In this document: one piece after another, positions 1 through 5,382 of the stretch
How positions within the stretch are numbered: position 1 is the first letter of the stretch
Layout: each line of letters starts with the position of its first letter
From: Mageeibacillus sp. UBA1243
Lineage (GTDB): Bacteria; Bacillota; Clostridia; UBA1212
Direction: 5' to 3'
NCBI GenBank assembly: GCA_002308595.1
Contig: DBWH01000063.1
Coordinates: forward strand, 464 to 5,845
Length of the DNA stretch: 5,382 nt
Notes under the pieces: generated by a model
What the model saw: only the letters and a program-made list of their open reading frames with translations
The model's database searches: none
What the model was told of the DNA's origin: nothing
Made by a program: the position numbers and the translations under genes

Positions 1-1
1 G

Positions 2-382
2 GCTGCCGCGACGGCAGGTGTGAACGCTTCCGCGACAGCGGACCCCAACGCAACGGCTGAACCGACTAATACAAGCGGCGGATGCCTTGGCGGCGGCTGG
101 TGGATCATCCTGATTTACGTTGCTATCCTTGGCGGTATGTTCTACTTCCTCATTATCCGTCCGTCAAAGAAGCGCAAGAAGGAAGAAGCTGAGCTTAAGA
201 GTTCGATCACGCTCGGGCAGGAAGTTGTTACAATCGGCGGTATCGTGGGTACGATAGTCAACATTAAAGACGACAACATCACGATCCAGACGTCGCTTGA
301 CAATTCGCTTGTCGAGGTTAAGAACTGGGCTATCAGAGAAGTTAAGAAAGTCGAAGTCGCAACTAAAGACGACGTGAAATAA
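2..382 (+). CDS. yajC: Preprotein translocase accessory subunit YajC (5' end probably missing)
   Basis: YajC is a small single-span membrane protein that associates with SecD/SecF and the SecYEG translocon and aids protein export. Counting from the GTG at 20, a Thr/Ala/Asn-rich low-complexity stretch (about residues 1-25) leads into one membrane helix (about 27-46, WWIILIYVAILGG onward). The helix is followed directly by the family's IIRP-x-KKRKKEE basic cytoplasmic motif and a small beta-rich domain (GQEVVTIGGIVGTI, then ITIQTS and WAIREV). This layout is diagnostic of YajC. The GTG at 20 is the first possible start, but no ribosome binding site precedes it and the frame is open to the window edge with the same Ala/Thr-rich composition. 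I therefore think the gene starts upstream, perhaps with an additional N-terminal hydrophobic segment as in some clostridial YajC proteins. A terminator follows 12 bases after the stop, and secD/secF are not next to it. Confidence 0.92.
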   Translation, partial: AAATAGVNASATADPNATAEPTNTSGGCLGGGWWIILIYVAILGGMFYFLIIRPSKKRKKEEAELKSSITLGQEVVTIGGIVGTIVNIKDDNITIQTSLDNSLVEVKNWAIREVKKVEVATKDDVK

Positions 383-393
383 TTTATTGAATT

Positions 394-438
394 CGGGCAG
401 GACGGCGCGATGGTAAACGCGCAGGACTGCCCGTTTTT
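394..438 (+). terminator. Intrinsic terminator after yajC
   Basis: A 7-bp outer stem CGGGCAG (394-400) pairs with CTGCCCG (427-433). A second stem of 5 bp, GCGCG (405-409) with CGCGC (418-422), lies inside it across a short internal loop, with an 8-base apical loop. Five T's follow immediately (434-438). This is a standard Rho-independent terminator. Its 3' end is only 39 bases before the next start codon, so it may also act as an attenuator for the lipoprotein gene. Confidence 0.85.
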
Positions 439-462
439 ATTGGCGGGTGCTTAAAGGAAAAC

Positions 463-468
463 AGGAGG
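463..468 (+). promoter_or_regulatory. Strong ribosome binding site that fixes the lipoprotein start
   Basis: A perfect AGGAGG lies 8 bases before the ATG at 477. An in-frame GTG at 447 would add ten charged residues ahead of the signal peptide and would place this site inside the coding region. The ATG at 477 gives a textbook Met-Lys-Lys lipoprotein leader, so it is the chosen start. Confidence 0.9.
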
Positions 469-476
469 AAAAAATT

Positions 477-563
477 ATGAAAAAGGGTGGAAAAAAATGT
501 GTGTACGGAGTGTTGGCGCTGCTGCTGGTTGCATTGGCGGTAGTGAATTTATTCGCCGGATGC
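477..563 (+). other. Lipoprotein signal peptide with lipobox LFAGC
   Basis: This segment encodes residues 1-29 of the large lipoprotein: a positively charged n-region (MKKGGKK), a hydrophobic h-region (VYGVLALLLVALAVV) and a lipobox ending at Cys29. Small residues at -1 (Gly) and -2 (Ala) fit Lsp cleavage. The -3 position is Phe, with Leu at -4, where Leu at -3 is usual, so the lipobox is slightly atypical. The residues after the Cys (TNNASGG) are the flexible linker expected of a surface lipoprotein. Confidence 0.82.
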
Positions 564-3500
564 ACGAACAACGCCTCCGGCGGACCGGATATACCTGTCA
601 TTGACCCTACGGAGGAGCCTGTTGAGATGAGAGATATTTCCAATGATTCAAAGCTTGCCGATTCCATCTTGTATGCGAATCAAGTCGCCAACGGCGTTCA
701 GGCAAGGTATGTTGACGGTACCAGAACCAAATACGAGGTTCTGAACAAGCAGGTCAGGATTGTCGAGACGCTTGACACAGACGGAAGACTCGGTCTTGAG
801 AGCATCAGCGCAATAGGCGGCGGCACGTACGTTACGGACTCGATGTACTCGTACGTTGTTGACAAAAACGGCAAGGTCTGGCAGGACAATTATTCGACGA
901 CCGTCGGAAGAATTAACACGACAAGACTCGGATATTACTATTACGAAGTTTTCCTGAGGGATCAGGGCTTCGGAACCAAGGAAAACGGCAGCTATCTTTT
1001 TGCCGACGAGACGAATCTCAGCGTTTTCGACAACGACTGGTACGCGTCGGGCCACTGCAAAACTTCCTATAAAAAGGGAAAATCCGTGACGATGGAGCTT
1101 ACGCAGGGCCTTGACCCGTATATCGCGGTCTATCCCACGCCTGTGCCGAAGGAAAAGGTGACGCACATTGCCGTGACGATCGCGGCTGAGGGTTCGGCGG
1201 GAAGGACGCAGCTTTTCATTTGCGACAAGAAAACAGGCGGTTTCAACGCAGAGCAGATGATCAATTTCGAGCTCTCCTGCGACGGAAAGCCGCACACATA
1301 CGTTATTGATATTTCCGGTATCCTGAAGGACGACCTTACGGGTGTCAGAATCGATGCCGGCAAGATTTCCGGAGAAAAATACACGATCTCGGACATCAAA
1401 GCGGTTACAGTCGGTGAGTCCATTTCGGCTCTTGGCGAGAGAACCCTTGACGTTTACCCCGACAAGCTGCACCAGAGCTTCAGAATGCTCGCAAGGCCCG
1501 GCTACGAGGCTGTCAGCGAGTTCGGTATGATCTGGGAGATGCCCAAGGACAAGGTTGAGGCGGTTCGCATCCGCGATATCAACGGCGTTCACGAAGACAC
1601 GGACGTTGACGCTGACACGGTTCAGTACGTCGCTTTCAAGGTTAAAGGCGCGGGCGTCATTGCGATCATCATCCCCGACGACGGCTCAACGCTCAAAACA
1701 ACGGTCGCCCTCGAAAACGGCAAGTACGTTGTGAAGCAGATTGCCGGCGGCAGCCTTGACATCAAGGCGGGCAAGGACTGCATCTTCGGCCACAGGATTT
1801 ACACCGACACGGAGGGCAACCTTGGCGTGATCGACGACGTGGCATGGAAGGAGCGCAATCCGATTCCGGCTGAGAATTTCACCGTGAACGAGGGTTCCAA
1901 CAACGCCAAGATCATCGGCTACAACCCGATCAAAGGCTACTACGTAACTTCCGTCAACGGCACAGTCTGGCCGACCGTGTTCAAAGAGGGCCGCAGAAAC
2001 GACTACTTTATTTCCAACATTACCGCCAAGGCAGACTACACCGACAGAAACATCTACCTCTGCGTGACCACATATCCGGGAACGCTCGAGTGCGCGGTTC
2101 TGCTTGACGAGGACAATGTTCAGGTGCCTGTTCCGATGCAGGTCTGCAAGAATTTCGACTGCGAGAAAGAGGAGGGCGTTTACGACCCGGAGGACCGTTC
2201 GTACGGAAACTCAATCTTCCCGCTCGCAATGAAATCCGGCAGCGAGGTCACGTTCTCTGACATCCACCTCTACGTTAACTGGGGTATCTATCAGCTTAAA
2301 CAGCTCTCGTCAATTCAGTTCTTCGTCTCGTATTACCACCTCTCGACAGGCTGCAGCGAGTCGAACTGCATCAGCTTCTACGGCGTTTTCGGAAAAGACG
2401 GATTCCTGCTCCCCGACTTCAGAGGACACAGCGGAATCAGATGGAACACGGATCCTCAGTTCACTTCGATTGCAACGTCAAAGGCAGTCTCGTACTACGA
2501 CAACAGCGGCAAGCTCGTTATGAACGAGTACACCGGCGCGAAGATCAACAGCTCCGGTCCTTCGTACGCAGATCTTGAGTACTCATACGTTGCCGACAGC
2601 GGCGCGTTCAAGTATACGATCAGACATACCGAGTTCCCGCAGACAGATGAGAACAGAACGTATTCGGTTATCAAGCTCACGTTCCTCAAGGATCTCACAC
2701 TCAACGATGTTAAGAAGCAGTTTGCGATAGTTACACAGGACAGCAGAAGCCAGTACTTTGCGGAACTCAGCTACAGGGATCCGGACGGAAACAGACAGCA
2801 CGTTGACCTTAAGACAACGACAAGAGACGTGACTTATTACACGCTCCACGGAAAACAGAGCTGGTACGCTTACTATCACAGCAACATTCCCGTCCCCGAA
2901 CAGGTCGACGGCGAGGACGATCCGATGAACTACGCGGTAATCATCAAGGATACCGACATTGTCATTGGCGGCAAGAAGTGGGAAGGCAATCTTATCCTCC
3001 GCGACAGCTTCGCGGCTAACCTGAATTTCTCCGCGCTTTCGCTTGACCTCGGCAAGACCACCTTCAAGAAGGGCGACTACATCTACATCGAGTTCCTGAT
3101 GCTCCCGTGGGCAAACCGCGACCTCACGTCCGACGAAAATATCAATCTGGTGTTTGAGGACTCCGTTCTGAAGCCTCTCGAAGTCGCCAATGTAAAGACG
3201 GGCACAGCCCTTGACGAGCCCTACCTTGCAAGAGTGCTCTGCGAGAATAACGTTGCCGAGTTCACCGTTACAGGCGGCCGCAACAGAAACGTTGTCAGGG
3301 TTGACGGCTTCACCAAGCTGGGAAGGCCGGTGTTTGAGATAATCGACGCTGCCGGCAATGCAACTCCCTACAACACAGCCGTCAAGGAGTACGACGGCTA
3401 CGCGATACACCTCGGCAGGGACGGCACGTACTCGTACTCATTCGTTTACGAGGCAGCGACGCCCGACGACACGGTAACGTTCAGAGTAACAGTTAAATGA
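477..3500 (+). CDS. Very large secreted lipoprotein of unknown function, beta-rich modular
   Basis: I do not recognise this 1007-residue protein. It begins with a type II signal peptide: basic MKKGGKK, a hydrophobic core at about residues 9-27, then LFAGC with the lipidated Cys at 29. It is therefore predicted to be anchored to the outer face of the membrane. A polar Asn/Pro/Glu linker (about 30-50) follows. The rest has no further membrane helix and reads as beta strands rich in Tyr, Asp and Gly. Residues about 228-312 resemble a jelly-roll carbohydrate-binding-type module (FNAEQMINFELSCDGKPHTY, then LTGVRIDAG). Residues about 575-700 form a dense aromatic block (YYHLSTGCSESNC, LPDFRG). The C-terminus (about 935-1007) looks like an Ig-like beta sandwich ending in TFRVTVK. 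No catalytic motif, sortase signal or SLH repeat is visible. The stop overlaps the next gene's start. Carbohydrate binding or processing is a guess from the fold-like patterns only. Confidence 0.88.
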   Translation: MKKGGKKCVYGVLALLLVALAVVNLFAGCTNNASGGPDIPVIDPTEEPVEMRDISNDSKLADSILYANQVANGVQARYVDGTRTKYEVLNKQVRIVETLDTDGRLGLESISAIGGGTYVTDSMYSYVVDKNGKVWQDNYSTTVGRINTTRLGYYYYEVFLRDQGFGTKENGSYLFADETNLSVFDNDWYASGHCKTSYKKGKSVTMELTQGLDPYIAVYPTPVPKEKVTHIAVTIAAEGSAGRTQLFICDKKTGGFNAEQMINFELSCDGKPHTYVIDISGILKDDLTGVRIDAGKISGEKYTISDIKAVTVGESISALGERTLDVYPDKLHQSFRMLARPGYEAVSEFGMIWEMPKDKVEAVRIRDINGVHEDTDVDADTVQYVAFKVKGAGVIAIIIPDDGSTLKTTVALENGKYVVKQIAGGSLDIKAGKDCIFGHRIYTDTEGNLGVIDDVAWKERNPIPAENFTVNEGSNNAKIIGYNPIKGYYVTSVNGTVWPTVFKEGRRNDYFISNITAKADYTDRNIYLCVTTYPGTLECAVLLDEDNVQVPVPMQVCKNFDCEKEEGVYDPEDRSYGNSIFPLAMKSGSEVTFSDIHLYVNWGIYQLKQLSSIQFFVSYYHLSTGCSESNCISFYGVFGKDGFLLPDFRGHSGIRWNTDPQFTSIATSKAVSYYDNSGKLVMNEYTGAKINSSGPSYADLEYSYVADSGAFKYTIRHTEFPQTDENRTYSVIKLTFLKDLTLNDVKKQFAIVTQDSRSQYFAELSYRDPDGNRQHVDLKTTTRDVTYYTLHGKQSWYAYYHSNIPVPEQVDGEDDPMNYAVIIKDTDIVIGGKKWEGNLILRDSFAANLNFSALSLDLGKTTFKKGDYIYIEFLMLPWANRDLTSDENINLVFEDSVLKPLEVANVKTGTALDEPYLARVLCENNVAEFTVTGGRNRNVVRVDGFTKLGRPVFEIIDAAGNATPYNTAVKEYDGYAIHLGRDGTYSYSFVYEAATPDDTVTFRVTVK
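3497..3500 (+). promoter_or_regulatory. ATGA stop/start overlap, translational coupling
   Basis: The ATG of the QueG-like gene (3497-3499) shares bases with the TGA stop of the lipoprotein gene (3498-3500). No purine-rich Shine-Dalgarno sequence is visible in the 20 bases before it, so termination-reinitiation is the likely means of translating the second gene. Confidence 0.8.
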
Positions 3501-4432
3501 GTTCAATTGACAAGATTCTGGCAGGCTTCCGCTCGGAGGCCTGCCATGATATAAGGCCCCTCGCGGAATGCGCCAATATGTCGCAGGCCGAATTCGAGGG
3601 CTACGGAAGCGCCTTTTTAGCAGAAACGGGCGGCTTCCTTTGTTTGTTTATGCCTTACGTGCCGCACGTCGTGACCGAGCCGTCTGTCGCTTTCATTGAC
3701 AGCTACTACTGGGTGTCGCAGAAAATCTACCGCCTTAAAAAGGAACTGCTTGAGTTTCTGCGCGGCGACTACCCATTGGCGTGTACGTTCGAGGGCAGCT
3801 ACAAAGCGCTCGTCTTCAGCCTCGGAATCGGGCGGGTTCTTCGCAACACTCTCATCTGGATCAAACCTTTTGGCAGTTTCTTCTGCATGGAAGTGATCGA
3901 CCTTGAAGGAAACGGCCCCGGAAACCTCCCTCAGTCCTCTCATCCCTACGAACAGAAAGGCTGCGCCGACTGCGGAAAGTGCGAGGAAGCCTGCCCGACG
4001 GGTGCCCTCAAAAAAGATTCGTTTGAAATGAACCTCTGCGTGCGCCAGAAGCAGTTTGAAAAGGCGGATTTTGGCGATCCCCTGAACGTGAAGTACGAGA
4101 ACCGTCTCCTTGGCTGCAACAACTGCCAGTTTGCCTGCCCGATGAACGCGGGCGTCACCGCAAAAGCCAAGAGGCCTTCGGACGAATACTACAGGATGTT
4201 TGACCTTGACGAGTTTGCTCTTGCCTGCTGCCGCCAAGGCTTCCGCTCAAGCGAGTACGCCGCGATTTACGGCGCCAACTACGCCAAGCCAATCAAAATC
4301 CTTGGCCAGATCCTCGTTGCGATGAAAAACGACAACGCCAAGGCCCACGTCGAAGCGGTCAAAAAGTGCCTCGAGCTGAACAACCCCAACGCCAACGGGC
4401 TTCTCCTCGACTGGCTCGAACGGTTTGGCTGA
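3497..4432 (+). CDS. QueG-superfamily protein with two [4Fe-4S] clusters (epoxyqueuosine reductase-like)
   Basis: This cytoplasmic protein of 311 residues has the double-cluster ferredoxin pattern of QueG. The first motif is C156-x2-C159-x2-C162-x3-C166-P followed by TGAL. Then come an isolated C181 (NLCVRQ) and the second motif C207-x2-C210-Q-x2-C214-P-x-N. True QueG is a cobalamin-dependent reductase that makes queuosine from epoxyqueuosine in tRNA. The N-terminal half (about 1-140) fits the DUF1730-like part only weakly: LGIGRVLRNT at 109-118 stands where QueG usually has GLGWIGKNT, and the expected catalytic Asp about 20 residues earlier is not seen. The helical tail (about 245-311) may be a remnant of the HEAT-like C-terminal domain. 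The protein is shorter than the roughly 380-residue E. coli QueG. Its ATG overlaps the preceding stop (ATGA) and has no clear ribosome binding site, suggesting coupled translation. I leave the symbol empty because the substrate may differ. Confidence 0.85.
   Translation: MSSIDKILAGFRSEACHDIRPLAECANMSQAEFEGYGSAFLAETGGFLCLFMPYVPHVVTEPSVAFIDSYYWVSQKIYRLKKELLEFLRGDYPLACTFEGSYKALVFSLGIGRVLRNTLIWIKPFGSFFCMEVIDLEGNGPGNLPQSSHPYEQKGCADCGKCEEACPTGALKKDSFEMNLCVRQKQFEKADFGDPLNVKYENRLLGCNNCQFACPMNAGVTAKAKRPSDEYYRMFDLDEFALACCRQGFRSSEYAAIYGANYAKPIKILGQILVAMKNDNAKAHVEAVKKCLELNNPNANGLLLDWLERFG
3962..4141 (+). other. Double [4Fe-4S] cluster-binding region of the QueG-like protein
   Basis: The codons for all eight cysteines expected to ligate two clusters lie here: 156, 159, 162, 166, 181, 207, 210 and 214. 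The CxxCxxCxxxCP plus CxxCQxxCPxN arrangement is that of QueG and related double-cluster proteins. All eight are intact, so the electron-transfer part should be functional even though the N-terminal half is divergent. Confidence 0.82.
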
Positions 4433-4442
4433 AATTTGCGTA

Positions 4443-4471
4443 TTGACAAAAACCGTTTCAAATAGTAAAAA
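4443..4471 (+). promoter_or_regulatory. Candidate promoter for the ZIP gene
   Basis: A perfect -35 hexamer TTGACA lies at 4443-4448. At a 17-base spacing comes TAAAAA (4466-4471), which matches TATAAT at four of six positions but lacks the final T. The local sequence is AT-rich compared with the flanking genes. It would start a transcript with a leader of about 50 bases carrying the hairpin at 4478-4499. The weak -10 keeps confidence moderate. Confidence 0.4.
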
Positions 4472-4477
4472 CTTCTC

Positions 4478-4499
4478 CGGCAGGTTCAATGCCTTGCCG
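4478..4499 (+). other. Hairpin in the leader upstream of the ZIP gene
   Basis: CGGCAGG (4478-4484) can pair with CCTTGCCG (4492-4499), giving 7 bp with one bulged T around a 7-base loop. No T-tract follows on the + strand, so it is not an ordinary terminator for the preceding gene. It ends 20 bases before the ribosome binding site and could be a leader structure, a repressor site or chance. Confidence 0.35.
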
Positions 4500-4519
4500 C
4501 CAATACAAAAAAAGCAAAC

Positions 4520-4524
4520 AGGAG
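4520..4524 (+). promoter_or_regulatory. Ribosome binding site of the ZIP gene
   Basis: AGGAG lies 7 bases before the ATG at 4532. This spacing is normal, and the encoded protein starts directly with the first membrane helix of the family, so the start is well supported. Confidence 0.8.
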
Positions 4525-4531
4525 ACTCTTT

Positions 4532-5323
4532 ATGTGGCTTAACGTTTTGCTCGGAATAGCAATCCCGCTCGTCGGTACCACGCTCGGTTCTGCATCCGTG
4601 TTTTTAATGAAGAAAGACCTGAGCCGCTCGGTTCAGCGTGCACTCACAGGCTTCGCGGCAGGCGTCATGGTCGCCGCCTCAATCTGGAGCCTTCTGATAC
4701 CGGCAATGAGTGAAAGCATGGTTCCTTCCTATTTTAAGGGCAAACTTTCATTCGTCCCCGCCTTCATCGGCTTCTGGGTCGGTATCCTTTTCCTCCTCAT
4801 TCTCGACAAGATCATCCCTCACCTTCACCGCTTCGCCGAAGAGGCCGAGGGTCTCAAGAGCCGCGCCAAGCGAGAGACGATGCTTCTCCTTGCCGTGACG
4901 ATCCACAACATCCCCGAGGGTATGACGATTGGCGTTGTCTACGCAGGCCTCGTCTCCGGCTCCGGCATTTCGGTCGGCGCGGCGCTGGCGCTTTCGATAG
5001 GCATGGCCCTGCAGAACTTCCCCGAGGGCGCGATCATTTCAATGCCTCTCCACGCAGAGGGCAAGAGCAAGGGCAGGGCGTTCTTTGACGGATTCCTCTC
5101 AGGCGCCGTCGAACCCGTCGCAGCCATCTTCACAGTCCTTTTCGCCTGGCTTGCCGTCCCCGCGATGCCTTACCTTCTGGCTTTTGCCGCAGGCGCAATG
5201 CTCTACGCGGTCGTCGAGGAACTTATCCCCGAAATGTCGTCCGGCGAACACTCCAACGTGGGCGTTTTGATGTTTGCCTTTGGATTTACCTTGATGATGG
5301 CCCTTGACGTAGCCTTAGGATAA
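4532..5323 (+). CDS. ZIP family divalent metal transporter, GufA-like
   Basis: This 263-residue inner-membrane protein has eight predicted helices (about 2-25, 35-57, 75-96, 115-141, 147-170, 185-208, 213-231, 241-262), the normal size and topology of a bacterial ZIP transporter. ZIP proteins carry Zn2+ or other divalent metals into the cytoplasm. The binding helices are clear: HNIPEG at 125-130 in TM4, QNFPEG at 161-166 in TM5, and VEP with E194 in TM6. H125, N126, E129, Q161, N162, E165 and E194 correspond, by my recollection of Bordetella BbZIP, to its two-metal site. The DKIIPHLH segment after TM3 and Gln in place of the second His point to the GufA branch rather than ZupT. The loop between TM3 and TM4 is short and mostly charged, without a long His-rich stretch. 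The metal is not determined by sequence; Zn is most likely. It probably has its own promoter and is not obviously linked to the genes before it. Confidence 0.93.
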   Translation: MWLNVLLGIAIPLVGTTLGSASVFLMKKDLSRSVQRALTGFAAGVMVAASIWSLLIPAMSESMVPSYFKGKLSFVPAFIGFWVGILFLLILDKIIPHLHRFAEEAEGLKSRAKRETMLLLAVTIHNIPEGMTIGVVYAGLVSGSGISVGAALALSIGMALQNFPEGAIISMPLHAEGKSKGRAFFDGFLSGAVEPVAAIFTVLFAWLAVPAMPYLLAFAAGAMLYAVVEELIPEMSSGEHSNVGVLMFAFGFTLMMALDVALG

Positions 5324-5342
5324 AAAATCGCTCAGCTTTGGC

Positions 5343-5365
5343 TCTTTACGCAAGTTGCGAAAAGA
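5343..5365. repeat. 23-base imperfect palindrome downstream of the ZIP gene
   Basis: The arms TCTTT-A-CGCAA and TTGCG-A-AAAGA surround a central G (5354). Ten of eleven arm positions are complementary, the exception being the A/A pair at 5348/5360. No T-tract follows, so it is a poor terminator. The symmetry fits a dimeric regulator's operator, perhaps for a gene beyond the right edge, but no regulator is identified. No other palindrome or gene is evident in the 59 bases after the ZIP stop. Confidence 0.4.
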
Positions 5366-5382
5366 ACTACAACAACCAACGA

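Noticed and set aside
447..476. An upstream in-frame GTG start for the lipoprotein
   Set aside because: It would put the AGGAGG inside the gene and add a charged stretch before the signal peptide; it also has no ribosome binding site of its own.
648..1592. A 314-codon open frame on the minus strand inside the lipoprotein gene
   Set aside because: It is in exact codon register with the sense gene, so it stays open only because this stretch of the sense gene lacks TTA, CTA and TCA codons. Its translation has no recognisable domain and the sense reading has a signal peptide and ribosome binding site.
2583..3410. A 275-codon minus-strand open frame in the 3' part of the lipoprotein gene
   Set aside because: It has the same codon-register shadow effect and no credible ribosome binding site or domain.
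2000..3500. Internal sequence repeats in the lipoprotein that would mark tandem modules
   Set aside because: Comparing segments by eye, I found similar strand patterns but no repeated motif of convincing identity.
3617..4237. A 206-codon minus-strand open frame opposite the Fe-S gene
   Set aside because: It is also in codon register with the sense gene, whose eight-cysteine motif proves the sense reading.
4419..4457. The AACGGTTT/AAACCGTT inverted repeat as a terminator for the Fe-S gene
   Set aside because: The loop is 23 bases, the stem is only 8 bp with modest GC, and no T-tract follows.
5324..5382. A terminator directly after the ZIP gene
   Set aside because: No GC-rich hairpin followed by T's is present on the + strand in the visible bases; termination may occur beyond the edge.

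Overview
The window holds four genes, all on the + strand: the 3' part of yajC, a very large secreted lipoprotein of unknown function, an iron-sulfur protein of the QueG (epoxyqueuosine reductase) superfamily, and a GufA-type ZIP metal transporter. I see no tRNA, rRNA, CRISPR array, insertion sequence or phage gene. The YajC form (a low-complexity stretch ahead of the membrane helix), AGGAGG-type ribosome binding sites, a compact intrinsic terminator and moderately high G+C suggest a bacterium of the Clostridia/Bacillota type, possibly a gut or anaerobic lineage. This is inference, and no marker gene here fixes the taxonomy.

Layout. At 2-382 is yajC (SecDF-YajC accessory subunit), probably cut by the left edge. 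A GC-rich hairpin with a T-tract (394-438) follows it, so yajC appears to end its transcription unit instead of leading into secD/secF. Next, with a strong ribosome binding site, comes a 1007-residue lipoprotein (477-3500) that I cannot assign to a named family; it looks like a chain of beta-rich modules. Its stop overlaps the ATG of the QueG-like gene (3497-4432) in an ATGA overlap, so the two are very probably co-transcribed and translationally coupled. After a 99-base gap with a candidate promoter and a hairpin comes the ZIP transporter (4532-5323). The last 59 bases hold a 23-base imperfect palindrome and no clear terminator.

How they may work together. YajC and ZIP look like ordinary housekeeping or homeostasis functions. 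The most unusual point is the coupled pair: a giant cell-surface lipoprotein and a cytoplasmic two-[4Fe-4S] protein that, by alignment from memory, lacks the catalytic Asp and the GKN signature of true QueG. Either the pairing is incidental, or the Fe-S protein has a non-canonical role. Nothing in the window proves a new system; this pair is the best candidate for follow-up.
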